Source: Gordius sp. MW1
Lineage: Eukaryota > Nematomorpha > Gordioida > Gordea > Gordiidae
Assembly (NCBI GenBank): GCA_964036665.1
Contig: OZ038527.1
Span: 18,870,221-18,934,220, forward strand
Length of the DNA stretch: 64,000 nucleotides
Reading direction: 5' to 3'
In this document: positions 12,401 through 21,704 of the stretch, piece by piece
Numbering within the stretch: the stretch's first letter is position 1
Layout of the letters: every line of letters starts with the position of its first letter
The notes under the pieces: model-generated
What the model was told of the DNA's origin: nothing
Seen by the model: the letters and a program-made list of their open reading frames with translations, nothing else
The model's database searches: none
Made by a program: the position numbers and the translations under genes

Positions 12401-12537
12401 CTAAAAAATTTACGGACGGGCTCGGACGGGCCTGAAGTGCTGAAAAAAAATTACGGGCGGGCCCGGACGGGCCTTGAAATTTTGAAAACGGGTACGGGCG
12501 GGCCGATCTTCTAAAAACGGCCCGTTGCAGATCTCTA
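9464..12537 (+). mobile_element. Near-complete hAT transposon, 3,074 bp
   Basis: The terminal inverted repeat is TAGAGATCTGCA at 9464 and TGCAGATCTCTA ending at 12537. The 8-bp target duplication ACCTGCAT is perfect (9456-9463 and 12538-12545). Both ends hold clusters of GGACGGGC subterminal repeats (9477-9660 and 12345-12530), the likely transposase binding sites, and these are the only GC-rich DNA nearby. One transposase gene on the plus strand occupies the middle. Intact ends, a perfect target duplication and an openable transposase frame all point to recent insertion. A shorter, older relative with the same ends is at 38090-38941. Confidence 0.93.
10329..12259 (+). CDS. hAT transposase with very short introns
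   Basis: The main frame runs from 10392 to 11873. Two introns restore the rest: 11874-11919 (46 nt, GT to AG) and 12059-12093 (35 nt), giving exons 11920-12058 and 12094-12259. A first exon 10329-10344 with a 47-nt intron would supply an ATG, since 10391 is GTG and is preceded by an acceptor-like TTTATTATAG. The product is about 600 residues. A BED zinc finger lies near residues 25-75 (CKNCKK then HLKRHKC). The first catalytic Asp is in AATTDMWTC, the second in FVTDQGAN followed by CAAHLINN. The C terminus has LLKWWKAKED, then YPKLAHLA, then IPATSATSERNFS with the last catalytic Glu. All key residues are present, so the protein may be active. The first exon is the weakest part of the model. 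Confidence 0.85.
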
Positions 12538-13519
12538 ACCTGCATTGACCAAAAATCAATCGCTACCAATGGCACTCGTTACATCTATCTCTACAAACCC
12601 GTTTCCTACCCGTTGGGGAGAAGTGCTAGGCTAATGACACTTTGGACGTTTTATCAAATTTTGCGAGAAGTTTTTAATACGATCATACCCTTCTTAGGCG
12701 TTTTGCTGTGCAAGATTTGTCTGCTTGTGAGGGCCAGCGGAGTCGCTCAAAATGTATCGCTTATTAAATACATATCCAAAACATACACGAGTAATGTTAA
12801 AAGGGAGAATAGAATTGCGCCTGCAGCGATTGGAAGCCAATTATCGTTAACTAGCATAGAATCTTTGCAAACTATGAGCCAGGTGAGGCCAGAGATTTAT
12901 GGGTTTGGTAAAAAAATTCTGGATAATAAAACACTGGCTAAAACCCTCGTAATATTGTCTTGTCAATTTATATTTCTCTTATTCCCATTGTCGATCATGG
13001 AAATGCTAATGGATCAATTGCTGAACAGTTATTCAAATAAAACCCTAGCCGCGTTGTATATATTATTATTCATATTTCAATATGTGTATGTAACTTCTAA
13101 CTTTTATATTAATCTCATTTTTAATGGCAATTACAGAAAGTACATTTTGAAACGATGCAAAACACTATTCAACATGTGATTTGTTATAAATCGATTGGTG
13201 ATTCATCAATAAATCGCGAATATAAAGTCGACGTCTTAATTTTTTCCAAAAATATTGTTTGCAAAATGAAAAAACTTTAATCTCAGGGAGGACGTTGTAA
13301 ATTACGCGTTATTTTTGAAATGTAAGGCCTGCGGTTCACCCCGCTTACAGCTATTTATTTCGTGATAGAAAATATACATCGTTAAAAAGACCATCAGGCT
13401 GGATAGTCAGCGTCATCCCTTATTCAGTTTACAAAGGAAGCTGAAGTTTGACAATAGCTATAGGGGGAAGAGGATCAATTTTTTTGTCTTAATTTGGATG
13501 AGGTTCGTATTAAAGAGTC

Positions 13520-14283
13520 AGGCGCAGCCAGGATTTTCTCCGGGAGGGGGAAAATTTCCAAATTTTTTTTATAACATCTCTATTTCAACATCAAAATTTA
13601 AAATCTGGTATAAAACATAAAGAAAGTCATTATAAATAATTTTATATTTTCTTTTTTCCAGCGTCATCTGGATTAGGAGCTAATTCCCCAAGAATCGCTA
13701 ATAAAAGTGTCAAACCATTTAATCTATTCAAACGTCATGAAGTGAGCTTAAGAAACCTCGATATGCAAAGAAAATGAACGGTTTTTGGACAAGAAACAAG
13801 TTTCGGCAAATTTTCAAATAATATTTTCTCCAAATTCTTTGATTGTTTTGCCAGAAACGCGAATAAAAATAAATTAGAGAAGGATTTCGTCCAAAGAATC
13901 CTTAGACGCCCTATCAGATTATAAAATATTATAATCTTTGCCCAACATCACCACTCTTCTTTACCTATTAGCTTTTATATAAGAAATACTACGTCAAAAA
14001 ATAGATTAAATGGATTGGCCCTTTTTATAGCATTTTTATTTCAACATTTAAAAAAAAGAAAGTCATTATAAAATAATTTTATATTTTCTTTTTCCCAGCG
14101 ATAATATCTCAAGAACTTTATCTGGAGTGGGAGCTAATTCTAATAAATTGCATAGCAATTAATAAGTGTCTTACTTGGTGAGTTATGTTGCACAACTATA
14201 AAATATAGACTTTAGATCTAAAATAATAATTTTTTAATAAAAAACCGGAAGACCCCCCCCCCCCCCCGCATTTACTCCACTGT
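13520..14283. mobile_element. 764-bp insertion related to the CGTAGCC MITE family
   Basis: It is flanked by a perfect 8-bp duplication AAAGAGTC (13512-13519 and 14284-14291). The left end AGGCGCAGCCAGG resembles the MITE family. The right end holds a C-run and CACTG. The equivalent place in the second duplicated copy, near 18712, has a single AGAGTC and no insert, an empty site. It is non-coding inside, with two similar blocks around 13610-13690 and 14040-14110. Confidence 0.75.
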
Positions 14284-15899
14284 AAAGAGTCTTACTAAAT
14301 TTTATGCTTCATTCGTAGATCAACTACATTATACACATATTATACATGAGCATAGCAAGGGGTCTTAACAACACTATAGTTAAATTTAAAAATTTTTTTT
14401 GTCCCAAATATATTTGCAAAATTTGGTGCCCTATAAACTCGCCGAAAACAATCTCGCCGAATTTAATGTCCCCCAGCTTAAAATCGTCCCCCATTCAACT
14501 AATCACAAATTGAGGGACCTTTTTTAGCTGGGGGACATTAAATTCGGCGAGATTGTTTTCGGCAAGTTGACGGGCCACCGCAAAATTTATATACAAGTTA
14601 AATTTAATTTACATAAATAGGTGGAGCAGACACTTTTAAAGCTTATAAACATTTACAATGTAATTTTTAGCTTATAATTATGAAAACAAAAATTACATAA
14701 TAACTTTAAAATAATAACAAAATTAAAAATTATTTTTTTTGTAATTAAATGAGCAAAATTATTATTCTTTACAAATGTACAATTTTCCAGAATTATAAAA
14801 TTTGTTCTTTATATTTGATTTGCAAGGTTTTATTTATGTGAAATTTGTGTAGATTTTCCAAGAGGCATTGGCAATGTTTATGATTTAATTATAAGTAATT
14901 AAAGGCCTTGAAGACTCTCCTCATATAACCTTAATAAAAAAATATTCATATATAAAACTACAATAGATCATAGGCCCGTAAAGTCACTTTTTTCAACCTT
15001 TACCCAATAAATAAATTTGGTAAAAAGTCAGTTAAGCAAGTTAAAAATGTCTATTTTTACTATTAAAGGGACTGGTTTTAGTCCTGAAAGGGAGACAGCC
15101 ACCAAAGGTGAATTCTTGTAATGATTTCTAATTAAAATTTTTATTATTATAATAGATATTTATTAACAAGCTCAACGCTCAACCTTAAATAAGTTAATCC
15201 ACTTTACTACTAGTACTTATGCACCTTATATTAAGCCAACTTATTTCTTAAATAATAAACACATATAGTTAGTGATAAAAATACATAAAAGTGTATGAAA
15301 ACAAACAAATGTTATCCTCAATGCATCATGCTCTCAACCCAAAATTAGACCCATTAAGAATTAATTGAAAAACTAAAAATTTGCCAAATGGGCTCTCTGA
15401 TACTTTTTCTTCTATAATCTTAATCTTGATCGCATTTCGAGAAATTATGTATCAGAATGTTAATTAAAATCTCTATTTACAAAGGGAGTAATGATTTAAA
15501 ACAGATAGATCATTTACCCAATACACTATGAAAAGTTTTAACTTATGGGTGGAAGATAAATTTGCCATTATACTCAGTATAAAAGTTTCTTTTTATTTAA
15601 CTTTTCGTTACACACACGTTGGAGAGAAAAAGGGCCCTATTTCGCTTTTTTAAACTACTAGATAATCTTAAGCTCATTTTATAGTGATGTAAACGATTAA
15701 ATACAAAATGTCTATAAAAAATTTGTAATATGAATATACGAATACTGAATTTTAAACGTGATTGCATAGTATAAAATAGCAAAACAATGATAATCCACTT
15801 TTTCGTCACTTGTTAAACATTGATCAATGTGTTACTTTATTCTGGGACTTGGTTGAGGCAGCACAGAAAAAGGAGCTAAAACTCGTCACGATCAGAACC

Positions 15900-16179
15900 A
15901 GGCTATGTATTCTCGATTTTGAGTGATAAATAACAAAACGTAAAACGCATTTCTTAAACGTTCCATTCCCGAGCGCAATCATCGCGTTCGAATTTGTGTG
16001 TTATTGTTTAAAAATAATCCTTTCAAGTCAAAATTATCTTTAAGGGACAGAGTTAAGGTTCGGGGTTAGGGTTTTAGGTCAGCGTTTTAGGTTAGGGTTA
16101 GGATTAGATGAAATGGAACGTTTAAGAAATGCGTTTTACGTTTTGTTATTTATCACTCAAAATCGAGAATACATAGCCT
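15900..16179. mobile_element. Fold-back MITE with telomere-like core
   Basis: An arm of about 70 bases beginning AGGCTATGTATTCTCGATTT returns in reverse complement ending at 16179. The loop holds GTTAGGGTTTTAGG and GTTAGGGTTAGG runs. No coding. It lies inside the left part of the MULE. Confidence 0.8.
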
Positions 16180-16330
16180 AGGCCTCACGATCATCACATT
16201 TCGTTACTCTCGTCACGAAAACCATATGAAAAACCATATGAAAATTGATATGGTGAAAGTGAATCTGGGCATCAGACTTATAAAATGGTGAAATTATTAT
16301 ATGTAATTATACTTAATAAAAGGATACTAT

Positions 16331-16808
16331 AATTATTAATTAAAACAAAATAAGGTATATCAAAATGTATAATACTTTTTTATAAATAAATACATATTAT
16401 CAAATAAATCACTAAATCAATTTTATTATAGATTCTAAATAAATCATGTATACAATATTTATTAAAATTTAGTGTACAATATGTATTATATATAATTAGA
16501 GAGTAATTGTAAATGAACATTTTGTTCTCCGTATTTCATGTAAGAACTCATGTGTTTCAAATATGTTGTAATTATTAATTAAAACAAAATAAGGTATATC
16601 AAAATGTATAATACTATTTTATAAATAAATACATATTATCAAATAAATCACTAAATCAATTTTATTATAGATTCTAAATAAATCATGTATAAAATATTTA
16701 TTAAAATTCAGTGTACAATATGTATTATATATAATTAGAGAGTAATATGTAAATGAACATTTTGTTCTCCGTATTTCATGTAAGAACTCATGTGTTTCAA
16801 ATATGTTG
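16331..16808. repeat. Direct tandem duplication, about 239 bp unit
   Basis: The segment ATTATTAATTAAAACAAAAT through TTCAAATATGTTG occurs twice back to back with only a few differences (for example ACAATATTTATT against AAAATATTTATT). The second copy includes the 3' end of the MULE transposase fragment, so the duplication happened after the MULE arrived. Confidence 0.85.
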
Positions 16809-17340
16809 ATGCATCTATTTCATGATTTCTGTAATGATCTTGCAAATTTTTGATGCAAGTTTCCTTTTGTATTTCTATCTTCGATTTAAGATTGATCATT
16901 TTCCCTTGATTTATCTTTTTGATGTTTGAGTCACTTTCTCGTTGTATTGCTTTAATGTGATCTATGAACTCGTAGATGTTAGGGTGGGATTGTTTTATCA
17001 TGTGTTTTAATTTGTTGTGGAATCCTTCTATATGATTATTGGTTCTTGGCAGACAATTCTCTTCATATCTTCCCCACATTTTGTATTTAAATTGGGCATC
17101 TTCTCCTACCCATACCTTTTCCATATACTGTAATAATTTATTTAAGGGTGAGTGAATGGATTGTTTGGCTTTTTGAAGAAAACAAGAAAATTCTCTATGA
17201 ACATCTGCTTCATTCAAAAATGGCAGGGCCATTAAGCTTCTTAAAGTCATGTATATGCATTTGCTGATTTTGTAATCAATAGCCAAGCCCAGAGACTTAG
17301 CCCTCTTGTATATCGCTTGGGTGAAATGAAAGTAGCACCC
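16735..17340 (-). pseudogene. MULE transposase, C-terminal fragment
   Basis: The minus-strand frame from about 17286 reads on to VHLHITL. The diagnostic part is LPRTNNHIEGFHNKLKHMIK then SHPNIYEFIDHIKAIQ, the well-known RTNN-x-x-EG-x-HN motif of MULE transposases that carry FLYWCH fingers, followed by a conserved helix. The DDE catalytic core that should precede it is absent, and the frame opens without a plausible start. It is part of the deleted element at 15844-18089. Confidence 0.75.
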
Positions 17341-17424
17341 TATTGAGTAAGTATCCTTTTTTTTATCATATGATTCTTATACCATATATGAATTGTATAA
17401 ACCTGAAACATATATAAATCATAG

Positions 17425-17668
17425 TTTTAAATTACTTGGTAAGCTGGAACCTGAATGATTAATTTATAACATTTTGTAAAAATAAATACTCTGCTGCTCG
17501 TTGGGGTTTGCTTGATCTATAGATGTAATATCACTACAATAATTTTTCGAGCTGGAACCTGAATGATTAATTTATAACATTTTGTAAAAATAAATACTCT
17601 GCTGCTCGTTGGGGTTTGCGTGATCTATAGATGTAATATCACTACAATCATTTTTTGAGCTGGAACCT
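17425..17668. repeat. Direct tandem duplication, about 122 bp unit
   Basis: GAGCTGGAACCTGAATGATT and the next 100 bases, including CTGCTGCTCGTTGGGG, occur twice in a row. The second copy overlaps the C-terminal coding part of the FLYWCH fragment. It is a second small duplication inside the same MULE. Confidence 0.85.
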
Positions 17669-17991
17669 GAATGATTAATAAGATCTTTTGATTTACAAAG
17701 GTTACTTGAGGAAGGCAATGCTGAAGATACATCACAAGTATGCTCTTTAGTTATATCAAAATTCTCTTGTCGAAGAATCCCTTTCCCATTACATTTAGTT
17801 TTTCGACACCTATAATATATTTGTTGGTTTTTTCCTATCTTTGCTTTGGTATAGGAGTATCGGCCATAAGTCAACACCTGACCATTTCTTGCTGACTTCG
17901 TAAATTCTAAAAAATATGTACAGCTTATATAATTACACTTACTTAATTTATCTTTCGCTAGAAAATTTCTAAATTCTTGCACAAATGCCAT
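17572..17991 (-). pseudogene. FLYWCH zinc-finger N terminus of a MULE transposase
   Basis: It starts with an ATG at 17991 (MAFVQEFRNFLAKDK) and runs 139 codons. A FLYWCH-type finger occupies about residues 40-88: YGRYSYTKAKIGKN, YYRCRKTKCNGKG and then KEHTC supply the Cys-Cys-His set. Such fingers bind DNA and are standard at the N terminus of many animal MULE transposases. The frame ends just after repeat-derived sequence, and the catalytic domain is missing. Confidence 0.7.
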
Positions 17992-18512
17992 GTAACAATA
18001 TGCAAACGATAAGCTAGGTAATCGATAAAATACGAACCTAATTTTATGCTGCTTTTTTGTGACGATTGTGCTGCCTCAACCATGATCCCTTTATTCTATA
18101 CGCTAATTTAGATAGTATAATTAAATTATACATTAAAAATTTAATTGCACTAAATTTATAAACTTCAAATTAAATAAATATTTATCGATAAACTCCTTTT
18201 TTTGAAAAGAAATTGTTATTTCATGGCAAAAAAAAGCATTTGGGCTATAAATTGTTCAAACTAAATTAAATCATGGTTAATTATTAATATATATTTGCCT
18301 GCACTCTGTTGTTTTTTAAACCATTAATTTCTCAACCTCACATAAATAATTATGACAACCTATACTTAATTATTTAAACCCCAAAAACAAAATAAAATAA
18401 CTGTAATCTCGGGGAGGGGTTGTGGTATACGCTTTATTTAAATTGTTAAGCCCGCGGTTCACCCCGCTTTTAGCTATCTAATTCGTGATTGAAAATATAC
18501 ATTGTTAACATG

Positions 18513-18670
18513 TAGTGTTGTAAAAACGGCTGGGTTTTGCTTGTTCGACCTTTGGTTTTAGTCTACTAAACATAAGTTTTTCTTAGTCAACCTCCAAGCT
18601 AGTCCAAATTTGGAAAACGGACCATAGTCGACCGTTAGTCATAGTTGAACCGAAGGTTGACCAACCATAA
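18513..18670. mobile_element. Half of a hAT-type MITE (TAGTGTTGTAAAAACGG family)
   Basis: The left end AGTGTTGTAAAAACGGCTGG followed by GTTCGACC and stretches with GTCGAC-like motifs matches both ends of the complete copy at 22842-23038 and the end at 47335-47397. The other end is missing here. Confidence 0.6.
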
Positions 18671-19520
18671 AGTGAAAAGAACAAATTTTTTGTTTTGATT
18701 TTGATAAGGTTAGAGTCTTATACTAAATTTTATGCTTCATTCTTATATCAACTACATTCCAGAGGAGCATAGCCAGGGGTATCGAAATTATGGGAAAATT
18801 TGAAAATATTTATTTTTTCCCATATATATTTGTAAAATTATATACAAGTTGAATTTAATTTATATAAATATGTGGGGCAGACATTATTAAAGTTTATAAA
18901 CATTTACATTGTTTTAGCATATAATTATGAACAAAAATTACATAATAACTGTAAAATAATAACAAAAATTTAAAAAACATATGAACCAAAAAAGCCAATG
19001 TTTTTTGTTTACATTTATAAAAAAAAACATTTTGTTTATCTAAATACTTTTTTACTAAAATTGCACTGCACTATGCCTGATTTGCTGAATAATCATACAG
19101 GCTTCCTTTTAGAGGTGATATGCGGAAAGACAGCCCTTCTTTTTTAAAATACCCGCCGGGAAGGGTTTTATAAAAGTTTCACTAAAAGCAAGGCCAAAAT
19201 GATTACTATTAGCATAATATAATGATATTTAATTAAATGATACTAGTTAAATATTACAACAAAATACGTTAGAAACGGCGCTGTGTTATGACAAGAAACC
19301 TTATATAGTGTACACTAAGTTTGTTCGTAAAATTTGTAGTAGTTCCAAATAAAATAATTTATTATGCATTTTATTATACTAATCTTGCAAAATTTAACAA
19401 TGGTCAAAATCATACCATATGCAAATCAGCATGCTTTGCAAATTTATTGAAATCCTTGACAACATTGTAAATAGCACAGGTCTACAAAAAAAATCATCCT
19501 GCAATCAAACCTATAATCCT

Positions 19521-20260
19521 TATTAAGAATTTTGCGCTGATTAATAATATGTTATTAATTATTTCTCACCGTTTTTTAAATAAACGAAGTTGAAGGTGCA
19601 AAAAATGTCCATTTTACCCCTTTTTGAGGCTTAATAGCCACGAAATTTTTAATTTATATCAAAAAATATTAATTTATTCCTGTAGATTAAAGTTTTATCT
19701 ATACGTTTATTATTTTATTTTTTTATATCACCCTTATATTTAAATTTATTAGCGTTTACGTAAACCCTATCCCCTTATCAAAATTCGTCCCGCTATGTCT
19801 GGAAAAAGGAGTACATTGGGATACATAATACACACGCGATGTTTACTAACACATCAATCTCTCCCTTTCTCCATCTCTTCCACTCCCGCCCCCATATCTA
19901 TCCAAGCATACATGAAGAGGGCGGGAGTGGAGGAGAAAGAGAGAGTAAGTGAAGGGAGAGAGATTTGTGTTAGTAAACAGTACGTAGACTCTAATGTACT
20001 CCCTCGTGGGACGAATTTTGGGGAAGGGGTTTACTTAAACGCGAATAAATTTAAATATAAGGGTGATATAAAAAAATAAAATAATGGACTTATAGATGAA
20101 ACTTTAATCTACAGGAATAATTAATATTTTTGATATAGATAAATTGAACCTCAAAAAGGGGTAAAAGCAATTTTTGCACCTTCAACCTCGTCTATCTAAA
20201 AAACGGGAAGTTTTGGGAAAAAACTAAAACATGTTATTATTCAGCGCAAAATTCTTTATC
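19521..20260. mobile_element. Large fold-back element, about 370-bp arms
   Basis: TTAAGAATTTTGCGCTGA at the left is mirrored by CAGCGCAAAATTCTTTA at the right. The arms pair almost throughout, through TTCAACTTCGTTTAT, ATACGTTTATTATTTTATT and CGTTTACGTAAACC-type stretches. The loop near 19890 is CT-rich on one side and GA-rich on the other. A 94-codon plus-strand frame at 19795 simply crosses the palindrome and is not a gene. The duplicated copy at about 14700 lacks it. Confidence 0.85.
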
Positions 20261-21325
20261 AAACTAAATGGTCTGATAGAGGGATGAAATCACAAAGTCA
20301 ATATTTGTAGAGCTGTATCATTTTTTAGCGAATATTGGTTTAATATCTAGCTTAACTTTCTATTTGACGAATGGGATTGAAATTTAAAATTTGTCAAAAA
20401 CTCATTTTGTATATTATATATAGATTATTTCCCTTAACATAATATATGCGCGCGCAATTATTACTCAACTCCCAAATATTACAACTGGTATTGATTGTAA
20501 AATTATTATTTTTAATTAAATGAGCAAAATTATTATAATTCTTTGCAAATGTACAAGTTTCCAGCATTTTGAACTATGTTCTTTATATTTGATTTGCAAG
20601 TTTTAATTTATATGAACTTTGTGTAGATTTTTCTAGAGACATTGGCAATGTTTATGATTTAATTATAAGTAATTAAAGGCCTTGAAGACTCTCCTCATAT
20701 AACATTAATAATAAAAATATGCATATATAAAACTACTAGAGATCAGAGGCCCTTAAAGTCACTTTTTTCAGCCCTTACCAAATAAATAACTTTGGAAAAA
20801 GGTCAGTTAAACAAGTTAAAAATGTTACTATTAAAGGGACTGGTTTTAGTCCTAAAAGGGAGACAGCCACCAAAGGTGAAATCTTGTAATGATTTCTATT
20901 TAAAAATTTTATTATTATAATAAATATTTATTAGCAAGCTCAACCTTAAATAACTTAATCCAGCGTACTAGTATTTATGTACCTGTAAAACATAAATCGT
21001 TGTGTGTGAGATTGTTTTAAAATAGCGTTTAAAAATTAATTATAATAAAGAAACTAAGATTGTTAAAATTTAATTATTATCAACTAATTTACTATTAAGC
21101 CAACTTATTTCTTAAATTAAAAGACTTATAGTTAGCGATAACATAACATAAAAGTGTATGAAAACAAACTAATGTTGTCCTCAATTTAGTAAGTCACGCT
21201 CTGAACCCAAAATTAGACCCTTTAAGAATTAATTGAAAAACTAAAAACTTTGCTAAATGGGCTCTCTGATATTTGATCTTTTTATTTTATCGCCTTTCAA
21301 GAAATTATGTATCAAAATGTTAATT

Positions 21326-21704
21326 ATGTCGTAATAAATTTTATTAAAAATACATATATTCAAATAAATTTTAACAAAAGAAGATATGATATTTGGTCTA
21401 GTATGTATATATTAGCAAAAACGACCATGGGATAAAAACACATACATATCACACCTTGCTTAGAGGAGGGAATAGATAATATTGCATACATATTGCGGGT
21501 AAGATATTTTACTTCACTAAAAAAAGATTAAAAAGACGGGCGATCGTGAGATATAGTGATTACATGTAACGAAGGCTGTGCCGTTTTGATTAACAAATGA
21601 GATTTTTTGGGCATTATCTAAAAATGTATGTGGTTAAAATACAGTCGAATAATTCCGAAAGAGATTCTTTTATAGAAAAGGAAATAAAAGAGTGTAGCAC
21701 CAAA
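21326..21704. other. Spacer downstream of COLGALT
   Basis: No gene or repeat recognised. Probably the 3' untranslated region of COLGALT on the minus strand and flanking DNA. Confidence 0.4.

Larger units (their letters stand above)
8907..13179 (+). pseudogene. Rhodopsin-class peptide-receptor-like GPCR, interrupted by a hAT element
   Basis: The coding halves are 8907-9463 and 12546-13179. Between them lie a hAT element (9464-12537) and the second copy of its target site. Leaving out the insert and one target copy gives one unbroken frame of 396 residues with no intron. TM1 carries LGLFGN (the Gly-Asn pair of class A). TM2 is near 75-95. TM3 ends WLCVNQLVAIVMPYRY, where NQL stands in place of the usual DRY. 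TM4 is LLFTSLLYSFLW. The second extracellular loop has the expected Cys (ITCI), and this is exactly where the insertion fell. TM5 to TM7 follow, with NFYINLIF in place of NPxxY. The overall pattern resembles invertebrate neuropeptide receptors, but the ligand cannot be told. The ATG at 8907 is the first in frame; a longer frame from 8895 would need TTG. As assembled, this allele is disrupted. Confidence 0.72.
7355..15455. repeat. Segmental duplication, copy 1 (contains the GPCR)
   Basis: Stretches 7355-8066 and 13265-15455 align with 15456-18370 and 18385-21325 in the same order and orientation. Shared landmarks are the GGAGTAATGATTTAAAACAG start, the GGGCCCTATTTCGC segment, GCGGTTCACCCCGCTT, and the CAAGAAATTATGTATCA-type end. 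Copy 1 holds the receptor gene at 8907-13179 and a 764-bp insert at 13520-14283 that copy 2 lacks. The pair therefore arose as a tandem duplication with its junction near 15455. Boundaries are by eye, to within about 20 bases. Confidence 0.75.
15844..18089 (-). mobile_element. Internally deleted MULE transposon
   Basis: The ends are GGGACTTGGTTGAGGCAGCA at 15844 and, reversed, GGGATCATGGTTGAGGCAGC at 18089. Both are flanked by TTTATTCT (15836-15843 and 18090-18097); with the adjacent C the match is 9 bp. A FLYWCH finger and the C-terminal part of a MULE transposase remain on the minus strand, but the catalytic middle is missing. It also contains a fold-back MITE (15900-16179) and two internal tandem duplications. 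The duplicated segment at about 7735 lacks the element. Confidence 0.85.
15456..21325. repeat. Segmental duplication, copy 2 (receptor missing)
   Basis: It aligns with copy 1 up to about 18366 and again from about 18385, so the 5.2 kb that holds the receptor and its hAT insert in copy 1 is reduced to a few bases here. It has gained a MULE (15844-18089), half of a hAT MITE (18513-18670) and an insertion of about 1.5 kb with a fold-back element (19521-20260). Divergence of the aligned parts looks moderate, on the order of one difference in ten bases by eye. Confidence 0.75.

Noticed and set aside
19795..20079. 94-codon plus-strand frame
   Set aside because: It crosses the centre of a fold-back element and its composition reflects the repeat.
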